Shown piece by piece: positions 42,301 through 47,604 of a stretch of DNA of 64,000 nucleotides. Below the pieces are notes generated by a model. The model was not told the DNA's origin and searched no databases. It saw nothing but the letters and a program-made list of their open reading frames with translations. Origin of the DNA: Heliocidaris erythrogramma (lineage: Eukaryota > Echinodermata > Echinoidea > Camarodonta > Echinometridae); the NCBI GenBank assembly GCA_025617745.1, contig CM046864.1:24717152-24781151 (forward strand). Direction: 5' to 3'. How positions within the stretch are numbered: position 1 is the stretch's first letter; each line of letters starts with the position of its first letter. The position numbers and the translations under genes were made by a program.

Positions 42301-44585
42301 ACTGTAAACCAGGTGAGAAGGCTGAGAGTGGAGAAGACTCGACGTTTTGGACAGGTTGACTGTCCGTCATCAGGAGTGAGTAGGTGCCGGGAGGAACGGG
42401 GTATTCTTCTTACTCAATAGTCCTTTTCATGACTCACCACATGGTGAACCGTAAACCTTCTCCACGTTATCAGTACCACCATGCAAACCTCTACCTTCAA
42501 AGATCATAAAAATTAAACTTGTTACAAAGGGTGGTGGATAGCCCTGTAATTACTGTTTCTCTAACTTATGGAATAATAAAAAGAAGAAAAAAATCTGGCC
42601 AGGCTTTCTGTCCATACTTTCATTGCGCAGACTGGTCTGTCTGAGTTTGCCTTTCCCCTGCAGTAATGGTCCTTTGTAGAAAGGAATTAAGGCACAAGTA
42701 AAGCCAATCTTTTCTGAAGTACTTGATGGATATGTCACTTTTCTCTGAGCGACTGTTCTATTTTGCTGGATGGCTGGAGTTTGAGATTGTGTGAGTTTTG
42801 GACCAATTGCACCCACTCTGAAATGAATTAGTAAAGGCAGGTAGCGGCGCTGTGTGTACTTTTGGAATGTCACCCACTTCTTAAATGAAAGAGAGAAATA
42901 GACTTTGTTATTCGCAGGCTTTTAACCTGAAATCTGACAGGTGTTGGTGCGAAGGCAGTCACATGCCCATACTCTATGCAAATTTTGTCTATACATTTTA
43001 CAATGACAATGACAATGATATTTTATTTCTTGAACGGCCCCTCATGGGGGCATGGAAGAAATACAATCATACACGTACAAGTACAACATACTGTACACCT
43101 CTAATTCAGCTTCTACATCTCTAATTCAGCTTCTACATGACTCAGCAGGATCCATTATTTGGGATAAAATGTTGAGAATTAAAGCGTGGTAGACAAGATG
43201 CTGAAATGTATGTCTCGCCAAAGGACATTCTGTTCTGGGGCTCGAACCCACAACCCTCATACATTGTATCTCCAGTTTAGTTTCAACCCAACTGAATACA
43301 GTAACTCTCAGTACTGCACGTTGCTAACAGGAGGAACACATCATTTGGTTTGGGTTACTTTGTGAATTAACTTTTCACATTAATGCTCAAGATATTCAAA
43401 TGGGTTTACATGTACTTTGTTATTCATTACTGTTCCTTTCTTTTTCTCTCTCTCTTTTGTTGTTATTTTGTTTTGTTTGTTTTTTATTAGAGCAGCATGA
43501 AAGTAGTGTTCTACAAAAATCTGCAGAGGTTATTAAAATTCAAGTTCAGTTTTGGTGCTATAGCCAGCCAAAAAGAAAATATAATAATAATAAAGATCTG
43601 ACTATAAGTGACAATAAGAACCCTTGACCGCAACTCTATGAAATAAGGTTTGTTGTTTGTGATAAAAGCCTCACAATCGCTGTGTTTCTTAGAGATCTAG
43701 ATCTGGGGGATTATCTGAAATGTGATATGAGCAAAAATGAAAATTGTATAATAGGCCTATTCTTGCCCTTTTGAAATTTCAGCAAGTAACAGAGTAATGT
43801 CTGGAGGGTCTAAATTGTGGCCTGTTTTATGATTGATTTGAAGTTTTAAAAGCTTTTTCTTCTGAGTCAACACAATCTTATTTCCTATTAATTTGTATAG
43901 GAAGTGCAATTGTTTGGGAAAGTGTGAGGGAGACATTGCGGCTAAGAAGAAGTGCACTGAATTTTTCTCTTTTTTAATTGCTGAAATTTGTATCTGACAA
44001 AGTGTAAAGACCTGTGATAAATTTAATCTTAAATATTACAGGCTATATTCACCTGTATTTGAAAACATTTTATAGCTTCTTTGTGTTTCGTTGAAACTAA
44101 CCGTTTCTTTTTTTTTTTATCTTGTTCATCCCCCTCCCCTCTCTCTCTCTCTCTCTCTCTCTCTTATGCTGCTTTCTTTGTCTTTTCCCCCTTCTCTCTT
44201 CTTGTCCCTCGCTCTTCTATTATGTCTATTGCCTTTCTCTTTTGTCTTTCATTCCCTCTCTGTCGTTTTTTTTTGTTCTCTCTCTCTCTCTCTCTCTCTT
44301 CTGTCATTTGTCTCATTTTCTTTCTGTATTTCTTTCTCTTTTCCGTCTTTCTCTTTCTCTCTTTATCTTATCTATTTCTCCTCTCTATTTCTCTCCCTCT
44401 CTCTCATTTCTCTGTCTTGGTCTCTGTCTCTGCCTCCCTTTGTTTTTTTCTTTCTTTCTCCCTCCCAGGTCCTGGATCTTCATCAAAGTCCCAACCTCTC
44501 CAGTCCAGAGGTGGAATTATCAACCATGAGCTTTGCTTCACCCTCGTCTAACCTCAACCTGAGTGGAATGAATTTAGACGACTGA
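6298..44585 (+). CDS. TBC-domain Rab GTPase-activating protein, 13 exons, 5' partial
   Basis: Spliced gene; exons are 6298-6493, 7527-7722, 8243-8368, 9184-9310, 10288-10357, 11135-11249, 13138-13255, 19318-19427, 21107-21202, 21542-22595, 23206-23406, 34942-35005 and 44469-44585. All introns are GT-AG and the codon phase is conserved across every junction, giving 862 codons and a TGA stop. TBC proteins accelerate GTP hydrolysis by Rab GTPases in membrane traffic. The TBC motifs are visible: KGIP and RPILW (RxxxW) in exon 1, IVVDLER (arginine finger) across exons 2-3, and YCQG (glutamine finger) across exons 3-4. After the TBC fold (exons 1-8, about 350 residues) comes a basic, Ser/Pro-rich, probably disordered tail of about 500 residues. 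Exon 1 here begins with one base finishing a codon, so at least one coding exon lies further 5' and is not identified. The sub-family (for example USP6NL-like or TBC1D10-like) is not assigned; the TBC assignment itself is firm. Confidence 0.93.
6512..6636. mobile_element. CCAAT-core palindromic MITE, copy 1
   Basis: The core (TTCAGCCAATCAGATTCAAG, then GATTTCAGTAGCTTATAACA) is shared with about nine other sites in the window. It is bounded by GGGCCCCG and CAGGGCCCTG. Confidence 0.8.
7165..7390. repeat. Two tandem palindromic units with CGCTATTCAT words
   Basis: CGCTATTCAT and its inverse ATGAATAGCG recur many times. Two adjacent units of about 110 bases (7165-7255 and 7270-7385) each fold back on themselves. 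This is likely a duplicated small MITE inside intron 1. Confidence 0.75.
7527..7722 (+). CDS. TBC gene exon 2
   Basis: The acceptor is CATGTAG and the donor is CTAG|GTAGG. It starts in phase 0 with ECVRALRSQMVELGI and contains an acidic stretch (DEDDD), probably a surface loop. It then gives HLIPLQILRQIVVDL, the start of the catalytic IxxDxxR motif that is completed by exon 3. Confidence 0.9.
8020..8242 (+). repeat. CT-rich tract before exon 3
   Basis: About 200 bases of CT and CCCT microsatellite on the plus strand run up to the CGCACAG acceptor. It would extend the polypyrimidine tract of this 3' splice site. Confidence 0.8.
8243..8368 (+). CDS. TBC gene exon 3, catalytic core
   Basis: The acceptor CGCACAG follows about 200 bases of CT-rich sequence; the donor is CAAG|GTATG. 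The exon completes IVVDLER with the catalytic arginine, followed by TFPTHRLFMG. It ends with LLSVYALYNPAVGYCQ, which contains the glutamine finger. The exon is 126 bases, phase 1 at both ends. Confidence 0.95.
9184..9310 (+). CDS. TBC gene exon 4
   Basis: The acceptor is CAATCAG after a CT-rich tract and the donor is ACG|GTAAGT. It encodes GMSYLVGMLLMVMDNEEDVF and then WAMVALFEKPKFLAGYF, a typical TBC segment after the YCQG motif. Confidence 0.95.
9975..10111. mobile_element. CCAAT-core palindromic MITE, copy 2
   Basis: It is bounded by GGGAGCGTTTCATCAAGTG and its inverse CTTGATGAAACGCTCCC. The arms pair almost fully around the ACCAATCGGATGCAAGG core. Confidence 0.85.
10288..10357 (+). CDS. 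TBC gene exon 5
   Basis: The acceptor is TTGGTAG and the donor is TTT|GTAAGT. It encodes IQSHASLFHKLLGQRFPRVA followed by RHF, the TBC helix that usually follows the AGYF segment. Phase 2 in, phase 0 out. Confidence 0.92.
10813..10950. mobile_element. CCAAT-core palindromic MITE, copy 3
   Basis: It has the same termini (GGGAGCATTTCATCAAGCG and CTTGATGAAACGCTACCC) and the same AGCCAATCAGATGCAAGG core as copy 2. Confidence 0.85.
11028..11045 (+). repeat. Duplicate of exon 6 start with its own CAG acceptor
   Basis: The sequence after CTATGCAG repeats the first 18 bases of exon 6 with one change (GTT for GGT). The real exon lies about 106 bases downstream. It may be an alternative 3' splice site or a remnant of local duplication. 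Confidence 0.6.
11135..11249 (+). CDS. TBC gene exon 6
   Basis: The acceptor CTCTTAG follows a (TC)n tract and the donor is GATG|GTAAAT. It encodes DSLGVQPLMYVTPWFMCLYT followed by SLPCWDTVLAIWDLILVDG, the conserved TBC segment with the WF...W..V..IWD pattern. A decayed second copy lies at about 11535-11643, and a short piece matching the exon's first 18 bases lies at 11028-11045. Confidence 0.95.
11535..11643 (+). pseudogene. Ghost copy of TBC exon 6 with an in-frame TGA
   Basis: The segment aligns without indels to exon 6 from VQPLMYV to LILVDG and keeps a GTATGT donor. It reads VYVTPRFMGLYTSLPC, then TGA at 11601-11603 where exon 6 has TGG (Trp), then DTVLAIWYLILVD. About 11 codons differ silently against about five amino-acid changes plus the stop. 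This pattern suggests the copy was under coding constraint before it decayed. It could have been an alternative exon. Confidence 0.85.
12269..12397 (+). repeat. Direct repeat, first copy
   Basis: This stretch, containing GATTATCTGATTGTCCTACA and ACTTGGCAACCTGG, recurs at 12706-12836 with about 10% change. It is a local duplication inside intron 6. Confidence 0.8.
12568..12705. mobile_element. CCAAT-core palindromic MITE, copy 4
   Basis: It is bounded by GGGGAGCGTTTCACCAAGCG and CGCTTGATGAAATGCTCCCC. It abuts the second copy of the 130-base direct repeat. Confidence 0.85.
12706..12836 (+). repeat. Direct repeat, second copy
   Basis: It matches 12269-12397. It is followed at once by a C-rich run and (AAAT)n. 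Confidence 0.8.
12845..12995. repeat. C-run and (AAAT)n microsatellite
   Basis: A C-rich run is followed by about 100 bases of AAAT repeats and A-runs. The minus-strand open frame across it is low complexity and not a gene. Confidence 0.9.
13138..13255 (+). CDS. TBC gene exon 7
   Basis: The acceptor is TTTTCAG and the donor is GAAAG|GTGAG. It encodes VTTIFRVGLSLIDIHQDTIL and then LTKILPLLLHPKPE, the IFRVGL segment typical of the TBC C-terminal half. Two decayed copies follow in the intron. Confidence 0.93.
13385..13560 (+). pseudogene. Ghost copy of TBC exon 7 and flanking intron
   Basis: The second half of exon 7 (bases encoding ILANTDL to HPKP) and about 100 bases of the following intron recur here with many substitutions. 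The donor has become GAGGGTAAAT. The reading frame is damaged. The matched segment begins with GACATTCATGATTCATGCAA and runs through CTGTATCCCAAACCTGAGG. Confidence 0.75.
13582..13830 (+). pseudogene. Third copy of exon 7, split by a palindromic MITE
   Basis: The sequence before 13613 (ending CTTGCAAGCACAG) matches the middle of exon 7. A palindromic MITE occupies about 13614-13743. After it, GATCTCACAAAG occurs twice, followed by GGTGAGTGTGAACAGTG, which is identical to the exon 7 donor region. The MITE therefore inserted into a third exon copy. Confidence 0.7.
13614..13743. mobile_element. CCAAT-core palindromic MITE, copy 5
   Basis: The core is in inverted orientation (CTTGCATCTGATTGGCTGAG). 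The element starts GGGCCCCGTTTCATAAAACT and ends near ATACTTGATGAA. It interrupts a ghost copy of exon 7. Confidence 0.8.
13831..15269. other. No supported gene
   Basis: AT-rich intron sequence. The word CCTCACGGACGTT occurs near 14650 and 15000. No exon, RNA or clear element is seen. Confidence 0.45.
15270..18120 (-). pseudogene. Decayed transposon ORF (transposase-like), antisense in TBC intron 7
   Basis: The longest open part is 15999-17129 on the minus strand (376 codons). Read on the minus strand, there is first a coiled-coil-like segment (17771-18120) entered through a CCACGCAG acceptor. Next come LPGKKDTV and VMDFAQNW-like residues (VQMDFAQNWLVSYH), then VVSDDRTHD, HYWSDSPSSQYRN and HGKGPCDGVGAAAKRKAD. 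After a frameshift come GAVTYYHVPMAISEARR and an acidic end with FRWPEDKD and PQEDIIMAVPPPT. The HGKGPCDGVG pattern recurs, from memory, in many uncharacterised transposon-like animal proteins; the Asp residues may be a DDE-type site, but the superfamily is not named. It is broken by a MITE (17181-17770), a shift near 17050 and a 17-base tandem duplication near 15935-15965. Confidence 0.75.
17181..17770. mobile_element. TTAA-flanked MITE with ~190-bp inverted repeats
   Basis: The left end is TTAAGGGAAATCCAACCTT and the right end is AAGGTTGGATTGCGCTTTAA. The outer ~190 bases on each side are inverse copies of each other (for example AATAAGAAAGTTATG, and CATAACTTTCTTATT near 17665). It lies between two open parts of the minus-strand transposon ORF and so postdates it. 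It can be mistaken for an intron because splice-like sites occur at its ends. Confidence 0.85.
18543..19111 (+). repeat. 243-bp tandem repeat, about 2.3 copies
   Basis: Units start at 18543, 18786 and 19029 (TACAAATTATGTATAACAAT), an exact period of 243. The first two copies differ at only a few bases. The third stops after ACCCTTGTTGT. No coding potential is recognised. Confidence 0.92.
19318..19427 (+). CDS. TBC gene exon 8
   Basis: The acceptor is TTTGCAG and the donor is TCAG|GTATG. It encodes VYHEVLIPAVWKMNVEKWEI and then ETLQAIVAEEEDPVHS. This closes the TBC domain and starts an acidic linker. Phase 2 in, phase 1 out. Confidence 0.9.
20046..20403 (+). mobile_element. tRNA-derived SINE with (ATT)n tail
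   Basis: The head has pol III boxes: A-like TGGTCTAGTGG and B-like GGTTCAACTCC. The middle carries GTCCTTTGGCAAGACATTA. The 3' part has TGTAAAGCGCTTTGAG and GCGCCATATAAATGCAGATT, then ATT repeats. This layout is that of tRNA-headed SINEs seen in deuterostomes. It lies in intron 8, in the gene's orientation, and looks full length. Confidence 0.9.
20715..21003. mobile_element. MITE with GGGTGTTTCATAAAGTTA termini
   Basis: The left end CAGGGGGGTGTTTCATAAAG pairs with the right end CTTTGTGAAACACCCGCCTG. A second inner pair (ACATGGCTTTACGAACGACT; AGTCGTTTGTAAAGTCATG) extends the fold. Confidence 0.85.
21107..21202 (+). CDS. TBC gene exon 9, basic linker
   Basis: The acceptor is ATTGCAG and the donor is CCAA|GTAAG. 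It encodes GMKRRHRTERTLGEVSQDSK and then RIRLEEKPKPKP. The KRRHR and KRIR clusters could act as a nuclear localisation or lipid-binding patch; this is inference. Confidence 0.85.
21542..22595 (+). CDS. TBC gene exon 10, large tail exon
   Basis: This 1054-base exon is open throughout and ends at ATGAG|GTAATG. It encodes a Ser/Pro/Arg-rich low-complexity tail with many S/T-P pairs (for example FTPRN, KSAGRSK, SPRLSSRS), consistent with a disordered, phosphorylated region. It opens with the hydrophobic segment SGFFQRVINIFTPR, a possible short binding helix. The acceptor is a tandem CAGCAG, so the exon can start at 21542 or 21545 without changing frame. Confidence 0.88.
23206..23406 (+). CDS. TBC gene exon 11
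   Basis: The acceptor is TTGCCAG and the donor is TGTCG|GTAAGT. It encodes SPLSDRYSTLNNNNNSLF, then a Pro/Ser stretch and HLLAWQNPMNMPSARRLICR. The last segment is less repetitive than the rest of the tail and may be a conserved motif. An 11.5-kb intron follows. Confidence 0.85.
23560..23790 (+). repeat. CT-rich tract at the start of intron 11
   Basis: CTCT and TATCT repeats. Open frames across it are low complexity and are not called. Confidence 0.75.
24896..25827. mobile_element. Nested element with TTATAGAATGGG termini
   Basis: TTATAGAATGGG at the left is matched by CCCATTCTATAAA at the right. It is inserted in the composite repeat. Inside, TGCACTGCACTGCACTGTGC-like steps and several CCGGTAAA words are visible. 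No coding region is recognised. Confidence 0.65.
25830..25993. mobile_element. Palindromic element, ~75-bp arms
   Basis: CAGATGATGCACAGAT at the left and ATCTGTGCATCATCTG at the right are inverse, and pairing continues (TCGGTAGAATTGTTTGCAT; ATGCAAACAATTCTACCGA) to a loop around CTCGGCTGCGCCTCG. Confidence 0.85.
26257..27163. other. No feature seen
   Basis: Intron sequence with T-runs near 26545-26570 and nothing else recognised. Confidence 0.45.
27164..27462. mobile_element. TTAA-flanked short element, CpG-rich
   Basis: It starts TTAAAGGGATACTCAACC and ends GCGTATACCTTTAA. The interior is much richer in CpG than its surroundings. Confidence 0.65.
27677..28616. mobile_element. TTAA-flanked ~940-bp element, copy A
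   Basis: It starts TTAAAGTAGAACTTTAATG and ends AATATCTACTTTAA, with TTAA at both edges. It is nearly identical to 54520-55426 except for a stretch of about 33 bases (near 28450-28485) missing from the other copy. An internal inverted pair (CTAAGCAGACGATGTCC; ACGTCGTCTGCTTAAGCAG) lies about 500 bases apart. A 62-codon open frame (27881-28069) is shared by both copies, but its product is not recognised. Confidence 0.85.
28659..28812. mobile_element. Short inverted-repeat element with CCAGGGC ends
   Basis: The ends CCAGGGCCTTGCATAAAAA and TTTTTCATACGAGAGTGCCCTGG form imperfect inverted termini. It holds a CAGCCAATCAGGATCG core that resembles the CCAAT-core MITE. Confidence 0.6.
28818..28946. 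mobile_element. CCAAT-core palindromic MITE, copy 6
   Basis: It has the core CTCAGCCAATCAGATTCAAG and the right end TTTATGAAAGGGGGCCCTG. The left end is degenerate. Confidence 0.7.
28998..29085. repeat. Homopolymer runs (A, T, G)
   Basis: Runs of A, T and about 12 G occur together near 29008-29082. Confidence 0.8.
30012..30241 (+). mobile_element. Short element, forward copy of an inverted pair
   Basis: It is bounded by CAATAGACCTGTTTAC and GTAAACAGGTCTATT. The interior (AACAAAGGTTGTTCTTGACA and AACCTGAAAGCTTGCC) recurs inverted in the next element. Confidence 0.8.
30268..30494 (-). mobile_element. Short element, inverted copy
   Basis: It is bounded by CAATAGACCGCTTC and GAAGCGGTCTATTG. 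GGCAAGCTTTCAGGTTGTCA and AGAACAACCTTTGTTT are the inverse of the first copy, so the two could form a hairpin of roughly 200 bases. Confidence 0.8.
31113..31293. mobile_element. Palindromic element with CAGTGGAAACTCAGTATA ends
   Basis: CAGTGGAAACTCAGTATA and TATACTGAGTTTCCACTG are exact inverses. GGGACC and TTGTTATA(T) words repeat inside. A related, more damaged sequence lies at about 30548-30678. Confidence 0.85.
31705..32700 (+). repeat. Diverged tandem repeat, ~170-200-bp unit
   Basis: Units recur near 31710, 31910, 32080, 32245 and 32640. Each carries a version of GGTGTCAGAATTTAGGGCTG, then CCCAGGCTGTGAAAAAG, TTGAGGATACACAGC and CAGCTACAGGGTGGTCC. Divergence is high, so the duplication is old. 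Confidence 0.8.
32701..33804. other. No supported gene
   Basis: Intron sequence with a G-run near 32919 and an (AAT)n near 33140. Nothing else is recognised. Confidence 0.45.
33805..33930. mobile_element. Palindromic MITE with ACATTAGGTGGACA ends
   Basis: CTAAAGGCTACATTAGGTGG at the left is matched by CCACCTAATGTACCCTTTAG at the right. A third copy of the word (TGTCCACCTAATGTAGG) lies inside. Confidence 0.85.
34179..34416. mobile_element. MITE with TATTCTGAAAACGAT ends
   Basis: GTATTCTGAAAACGATTGTA and the inverse of AACATCGTTTTCAGAATAC form termini of about 45 bases. Confidence 0.85.
34736..34874. mobile_element. CCAAT-core palindromic MITE, copy 7
   Basis: It is bounded by GGGGAGTGTTTCATCAAGTG and CACTTGAGGAAACGCTCCCC. 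It ends 67 bases before exon 12. Confidence 0.85.
34942..35005 (+). CDS. TBC gene exon 12
   Basis: The acceptor is TTTTGCAG and the donor is AAAG|GTAAG. It encodes SAKARHAFKMFHTPTPLRQS followed by K. Its phases (2 in, 0 out) fit exon 11 and exon 13. It is only 64 bases long but has good splice sites and a basic composition like the rest of the tail. Confidence 0.75.
35232..35787. mobile_element. TTAA-flanked MITE, same type as at 17181
   Basis: It starts TTAAAGGGAAACTCCACCC and ends GGGTGGACTTTCCCCTTTAA. It shares AATAAGAAAGTTA and TTCATAACTTTCTTAT arms with the 17181-17770 element, and like it has long inverted repeats of about 190 bases. Confidence 0.88.
36047..36186. mobile_element. CCAAT-core palindromic MITE, copy 8
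   Basis: It is bounded by GGGGGGCGTTTCATCAAAGG and CCTTTGATGAAACGCTCCCC. It contains CTCAGCCAATCAGATGCAAG. Confidence 0.85.
36411..36549. mobile_element. CCAAT-core palindromic MITE, copy 9 (inverted core)
   Basis: It is bounded by GAGCTTTTCATCAAGTG and CACTTGATGAAATGCTCCCC. The core reads CTTGCATCTGATTGGCTGAG, opposite to its neighbour at 36047-36186. Confidence 0.85.
37300..37815 (+). repeat. ~515-bp homopyrimidine tract
   Basis: It is almost purely C and T, made of CTT, CCT and a higher-order TTCTATTTTCTTCCTCC unit (about 17-18 bases, repeated about seven times). The long plus-strand open frames of Ser, Leu and Phe across it are simple sequence, not genes. Confidence 0.93.
37986..38130. 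mobile_element. CCAAT-core palindromic MITE, copy 10 (hybrid ends)
   Basis: It starts like copies 2-4 (GGGGGGCATATCATCAAGTG) but ends like copy 1 (TTTTATGAAACAGGGCCCCG). Confidence 0.8.
38302..38323. repeat. C22 homopolymer run
   Basis: Twenty-two C in a row follow CCCACCCA. Confidence 0.95.
39315..39348 (+). repeat. G34 homopolymer run
   Basis: Thirty-four G in a row follow GTGTAGTTGTGT. It could form a G-quadruplex; the exact length may be a sequencing estimate. Confidence 0.9.
39700..40970. repeat. Dispersed repeat with CGACGGGAC motif, copy 2
   Basis: CGACGGGACGGAATT or its inverse occurs near 39762, 40100, 40150, 40562, 40760 and 40925. Segments at 40033-40193 and 40917-40970 match the copy at 2334-3468. 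No protein is recognised. Confidence 0.7.
41119..41169 (+). repeat. 17-bp tandem repeat, three copies
   Basis: GAAGAAGAGGATATAAA is repeated in tandem. Confidence 0.9.
42134..42469. mobile_element. Inverted-repeat element with AACGTGGAGAAGG ends
   Basis: AACGTGGAGAAGGTTTCCGG, then TTCACCATGTGG, GGACTATTGAGTAAGAAG at the left, are mirrored by CTTCTTACTCAATAGTCC, CCACATGGTGAACC and CTTCTCCACGTTA at the right. The arms are about 70 bases. Confidence 0.88.
43195..43265 (-). mobile_element. SINE head fragment, reverse
   Basis: GTCTCGCCAAAGGACATTC is the inverse of the internal motif in the SINE at 20046, and GGGGCTCGAACCCACAACCC is an inverted B-box region. Confidence 0.65.
44125..44467 (+). repeat. 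CT-rich tract before the last exon
   Basis: About 340 bases of CTCT, TTTCTC and CCCT sequence lead into the CTCCCAG acceptor. Three open frames of Ser/Leu/Phe are simple sequence; only the last 39 codons of one are the real exon. Confidence 0.85.
44469..44585 (+). CDS. TBC gene last exon with stop
   Basis: The acceptor CTCCCAG follows about 340 bases of CT-rich sequence. It encodes VLDLHQSPNLSSPEVELSTM, then SFASPSSNLNLSGMNLDD and TGA. The acidic C-terminus (NLDD) contrasts with the basic tail. Phase 0 agrees with exon 12. Confidence 0.8.
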   Translation, partial: VLDLHQSPNLSSPEVELSTMSFASPSSNLNLSGMNLDD

Positions 44586-46500
44586 GATTCAACTCAATTG
44601 AACAAGTACCTGAACCCTTTTGTCTCCATCATCTTCTTGCTTTCTTCTTCTCCTCCTTCCTCTTCTCCTCCTTCTTCTTCTCCTATTATCATCTCTCTCT
44701 CCATTTCCCCTTCTCACAATCTAGAGGTGTAGTTGCCATTTGAGCTGTTCTTTGTTTTCTATCCTTGGTCTGAATAGAATTAATTTTAGTTTTGATGATT
44801 GACTAATCTCAATTATTTTCTCTTCCTCATCCCCTCCCTTTCTCTCTCTCTCTCTTTCTCTCTTTCTCTCTCTCTCTCTCTTTATCTCTCAATCTATCTT
44901 CCTCCCTTTTTACTACCCTCCTTTTTAATTACTTGATAAAATTAATTACACTAAAAACAATAACTAAATGTGGTCACAATCCCCTCTATTAATTTGGTCA
45001 AATTATTTGTAACTTTATGTAATGAGTAAGGAGAAACATTACTTCAACCCATTTGCGTATACATGTATCTATTGCTAATGAAGTTAATGAATGTATAATT
45101 CTGTACAGAAGACAGTTCATTCAGGTAGAATCTGTTCCTCAAAATAAATACATTATAAGACCAAACATGTCATATCTACAAAGAGTTAAACTCATCTTTT
45201 AAAGACGGCAAAAGTATTAAAAATAGTATTAGTCAGATGCAGCAGCTTTCACTTTTATGCAAAAGCATACTTTTCAAAATATTTTATTTGCTTTTTGTAG
45301 AATATATGCTGATTACAGTGCAATGACTTTGTATTTTTTTAATATAAAAGTCTACCCCATGTGCAAATATTTGAACACTTTTATTACATGTACTAATTTT
45401 CGTGACTTGTATTAGTCAAAACTGTAGATGAAGTTATTTTCACTTTTTTCAAGATATATACTCTTTGGATTTGGTGAAAAGAATATTTGTGTATGAACTT
45501 ACTGTATGTATATGTTTATAATGCAGATGCTATAATATTTGTATTGTTTTCATGCAAGAAACAGTTTAACATGTCACATTTGGGAAGGTAAATCATTATT
45601 TCATTGCATAAAAATGATATAAAATTTGTTAGGAGCTTATAAATAGGCTTAAAAATAATTGTCGCTTTTCAATCTGGATGTTATAAGGCCATTGCACAAA
45701 TAATCTGTAAGTTAAGAATTAATTTTTTGTATAAGTTTAATATATGAACATGATTAAATGAATAAATAGAAATATCCATGTGTGCACTGTAGAATATAAA
45801 TGAAAGGATGTTTCTATATAATTCTTTATAAACCTTTATCACTGACAGAATGACAAATGTTTAAAAGACAGCTGTGGCTTTTGCAAGAGTTTTGACGAAT
45901 AAAACTATTCCATATGTAAATTAGCTGCAAGCTTGCCGCACGCTTACTATTTTTGTGCAAGCTTGCCACATTTCCGGCAAGCTTGCGTAACACTTGCGGT
46001 ATTAGCTTGCCATCATTTTCTAAGCAGCTTGCCGCAAGCTTATTTTATCTAAAAACACGCTTGTCAAGCGTGCCGCAAGCTTAAATTTGTATAGGGGTAT
46101 ACAGTAGTACTCTTCAACCACGTGTATGCTAAACTCATATTTAAAAAATATCAAAATATATCAAACTGATTCGGAATATGAATTTCAGATAAACTATGAT
46201 TATGATATATGCAGTGTAGGATTGATAATATGTTTGAATATATTTTCATATTGAATTTTGAACTGGAATTATATCAACAGTAATTTGTGTGCTGTCAGTT
46301 TTGTTAGATTAAGTAAATTAAAACTTTTCTTTTGTGATATAATCTTATATCATTTAGATCAGACAGAGGAAAATAGTACTTGTAACAACGTTTTCATTTT
46401 AAATTTGCCAAAGTATGGACTTATAGTTATAGATGAGAAACTTCTATTATGCTAAATGATCTACTGAATTTGAATCAAACGGAAATTTTAAACATAACAT
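44586..46500 (+). other. Probable 3' UTR and downstream AT-rich region
   Basis: No coding frame is supported here. Possible poly(A) signals AATAAA lie at 45143-45148, 45761-45766 and 45898-45903. CT-rich tracts occupy about 44630-44690 and 44835-44890. The true transcript end cannot be decided from sequence alone. Confidence 0.4.
45922..46084. repeat. Cluster of GCAAGCTTGCCGCA words
   Basis: CAAGCTTGCC, GCTTGCCGCAAGCTT and close variants occur about eight times in 160 bases. The related word GGCTTGCCGCAAGTC is found in the arms of the element at 2818-3402. Confidence 0.75.
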
Positions 46501-47047
46501 TTTTATTGTGTGCCTGCAGTGTCTTCAGATTTTTTCCAAAGTAAAAACACATTCAACAACACACTTCCTAATAATTACTAGTATGCTATATGATCTTAAA
46601 TGTTTAGATCAGACAGAGGAATTTTAAGTAACATTCGTTCTAGTATTTCACATATCACGCAATGCCCAGTAGTTCATTGAAATGTAATATTATAGATATT
46701 AAACAACAATGTATACTTTTTTTTTCACTAAAAATAAAACAAGGATACTAATATTCAATCATTGTGTCATTTTACGTCATTTTGGGAACTTATACTTTCT
46801 TCGTATTTCTCTGTTTTTGTTTGTTTTGTCCGTTTTGTTTTGTTCTGTTTCTTGTATATTTGTAAGTGAATGATTGAGTGGGAGTTAAATTTCAATAGAC
46901 CTGCGTACCTTTTGCTCCTAAGTCATATTGGTCTTATACGTACTACTGATCTATTTTTTTTAATCTAACCCTAATCCGTTGTGAATTTTTTTGATATCTC
47001 ATCTTCTCTTATCTATCATTTTTGTTCGATTTTTTTTTTTTTTTTTT

Positions 47048-47547
47048 NNNNNNNNNNNNNNNNNNNNNNNNNNNNNNNNNNNNNNNNNNNNNNNNNNNNN
47101 NNNNNNNNNNNNNNNNNNNNNNNNNNNNNNNNNNNNNNNNNNNNNNNNNNNNNNNNNNNNNNNNNNNNNNNNNNNNNNNNNNNNNNNNNNNNNNNNNNNN
47201 NNNNNNNNNNNNNNNNNNNNNNNNNNNNNNNNNNNNNNNNNNNNNNNNNNNNNNNNNNNNNNNNNNNNNNNNNNNNNNNNNNNNNNNNNNNNNNNNNNNN
47301 NNNNNNNNNNNNNNNNNNNNNNNNNNNNNNNNNNNNNNNNNNNNNNNNNNNNNNNNNNNNNNNNNNNNNNNNNNNNNNNNNNNNNNNNNNNNNNNNNNNN
47401 NNNNNNNNNNNNNNNNNNNNNNNNNNNNNNNNNNNNNNNNNNNNNNNNNNNNNNNNNNNNNNNNNNNNNNNNNNNNNNNNNNNNNNNNNNNNNNNNNNNN
47501 NNNNNNNNNNNNNNNNNNNNNNNNNNNNNNNNNNNNNNNNNNNNNNN
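47048..47547. other. Assembly gap of exactly 500 N
   Basis: The round length suggests a placeholder. A T-run precedes it and the tail of an array unit follows it, so the left edge of the array is not resolved. Confidence 0.99.
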
Positions 47548-47604
47548 ACAAGAAAGTGGTGGAAAATAAAAATAAACTAGAGTTTAATTCGTCATGAGGA
47601 CGAA

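Noticed and set aside
44081-44551. Three overlapping open frames of 135-164 codons
   Set aside because: They are CT-microsatellite translations; only the last part of one frame is the real final TBC exon.
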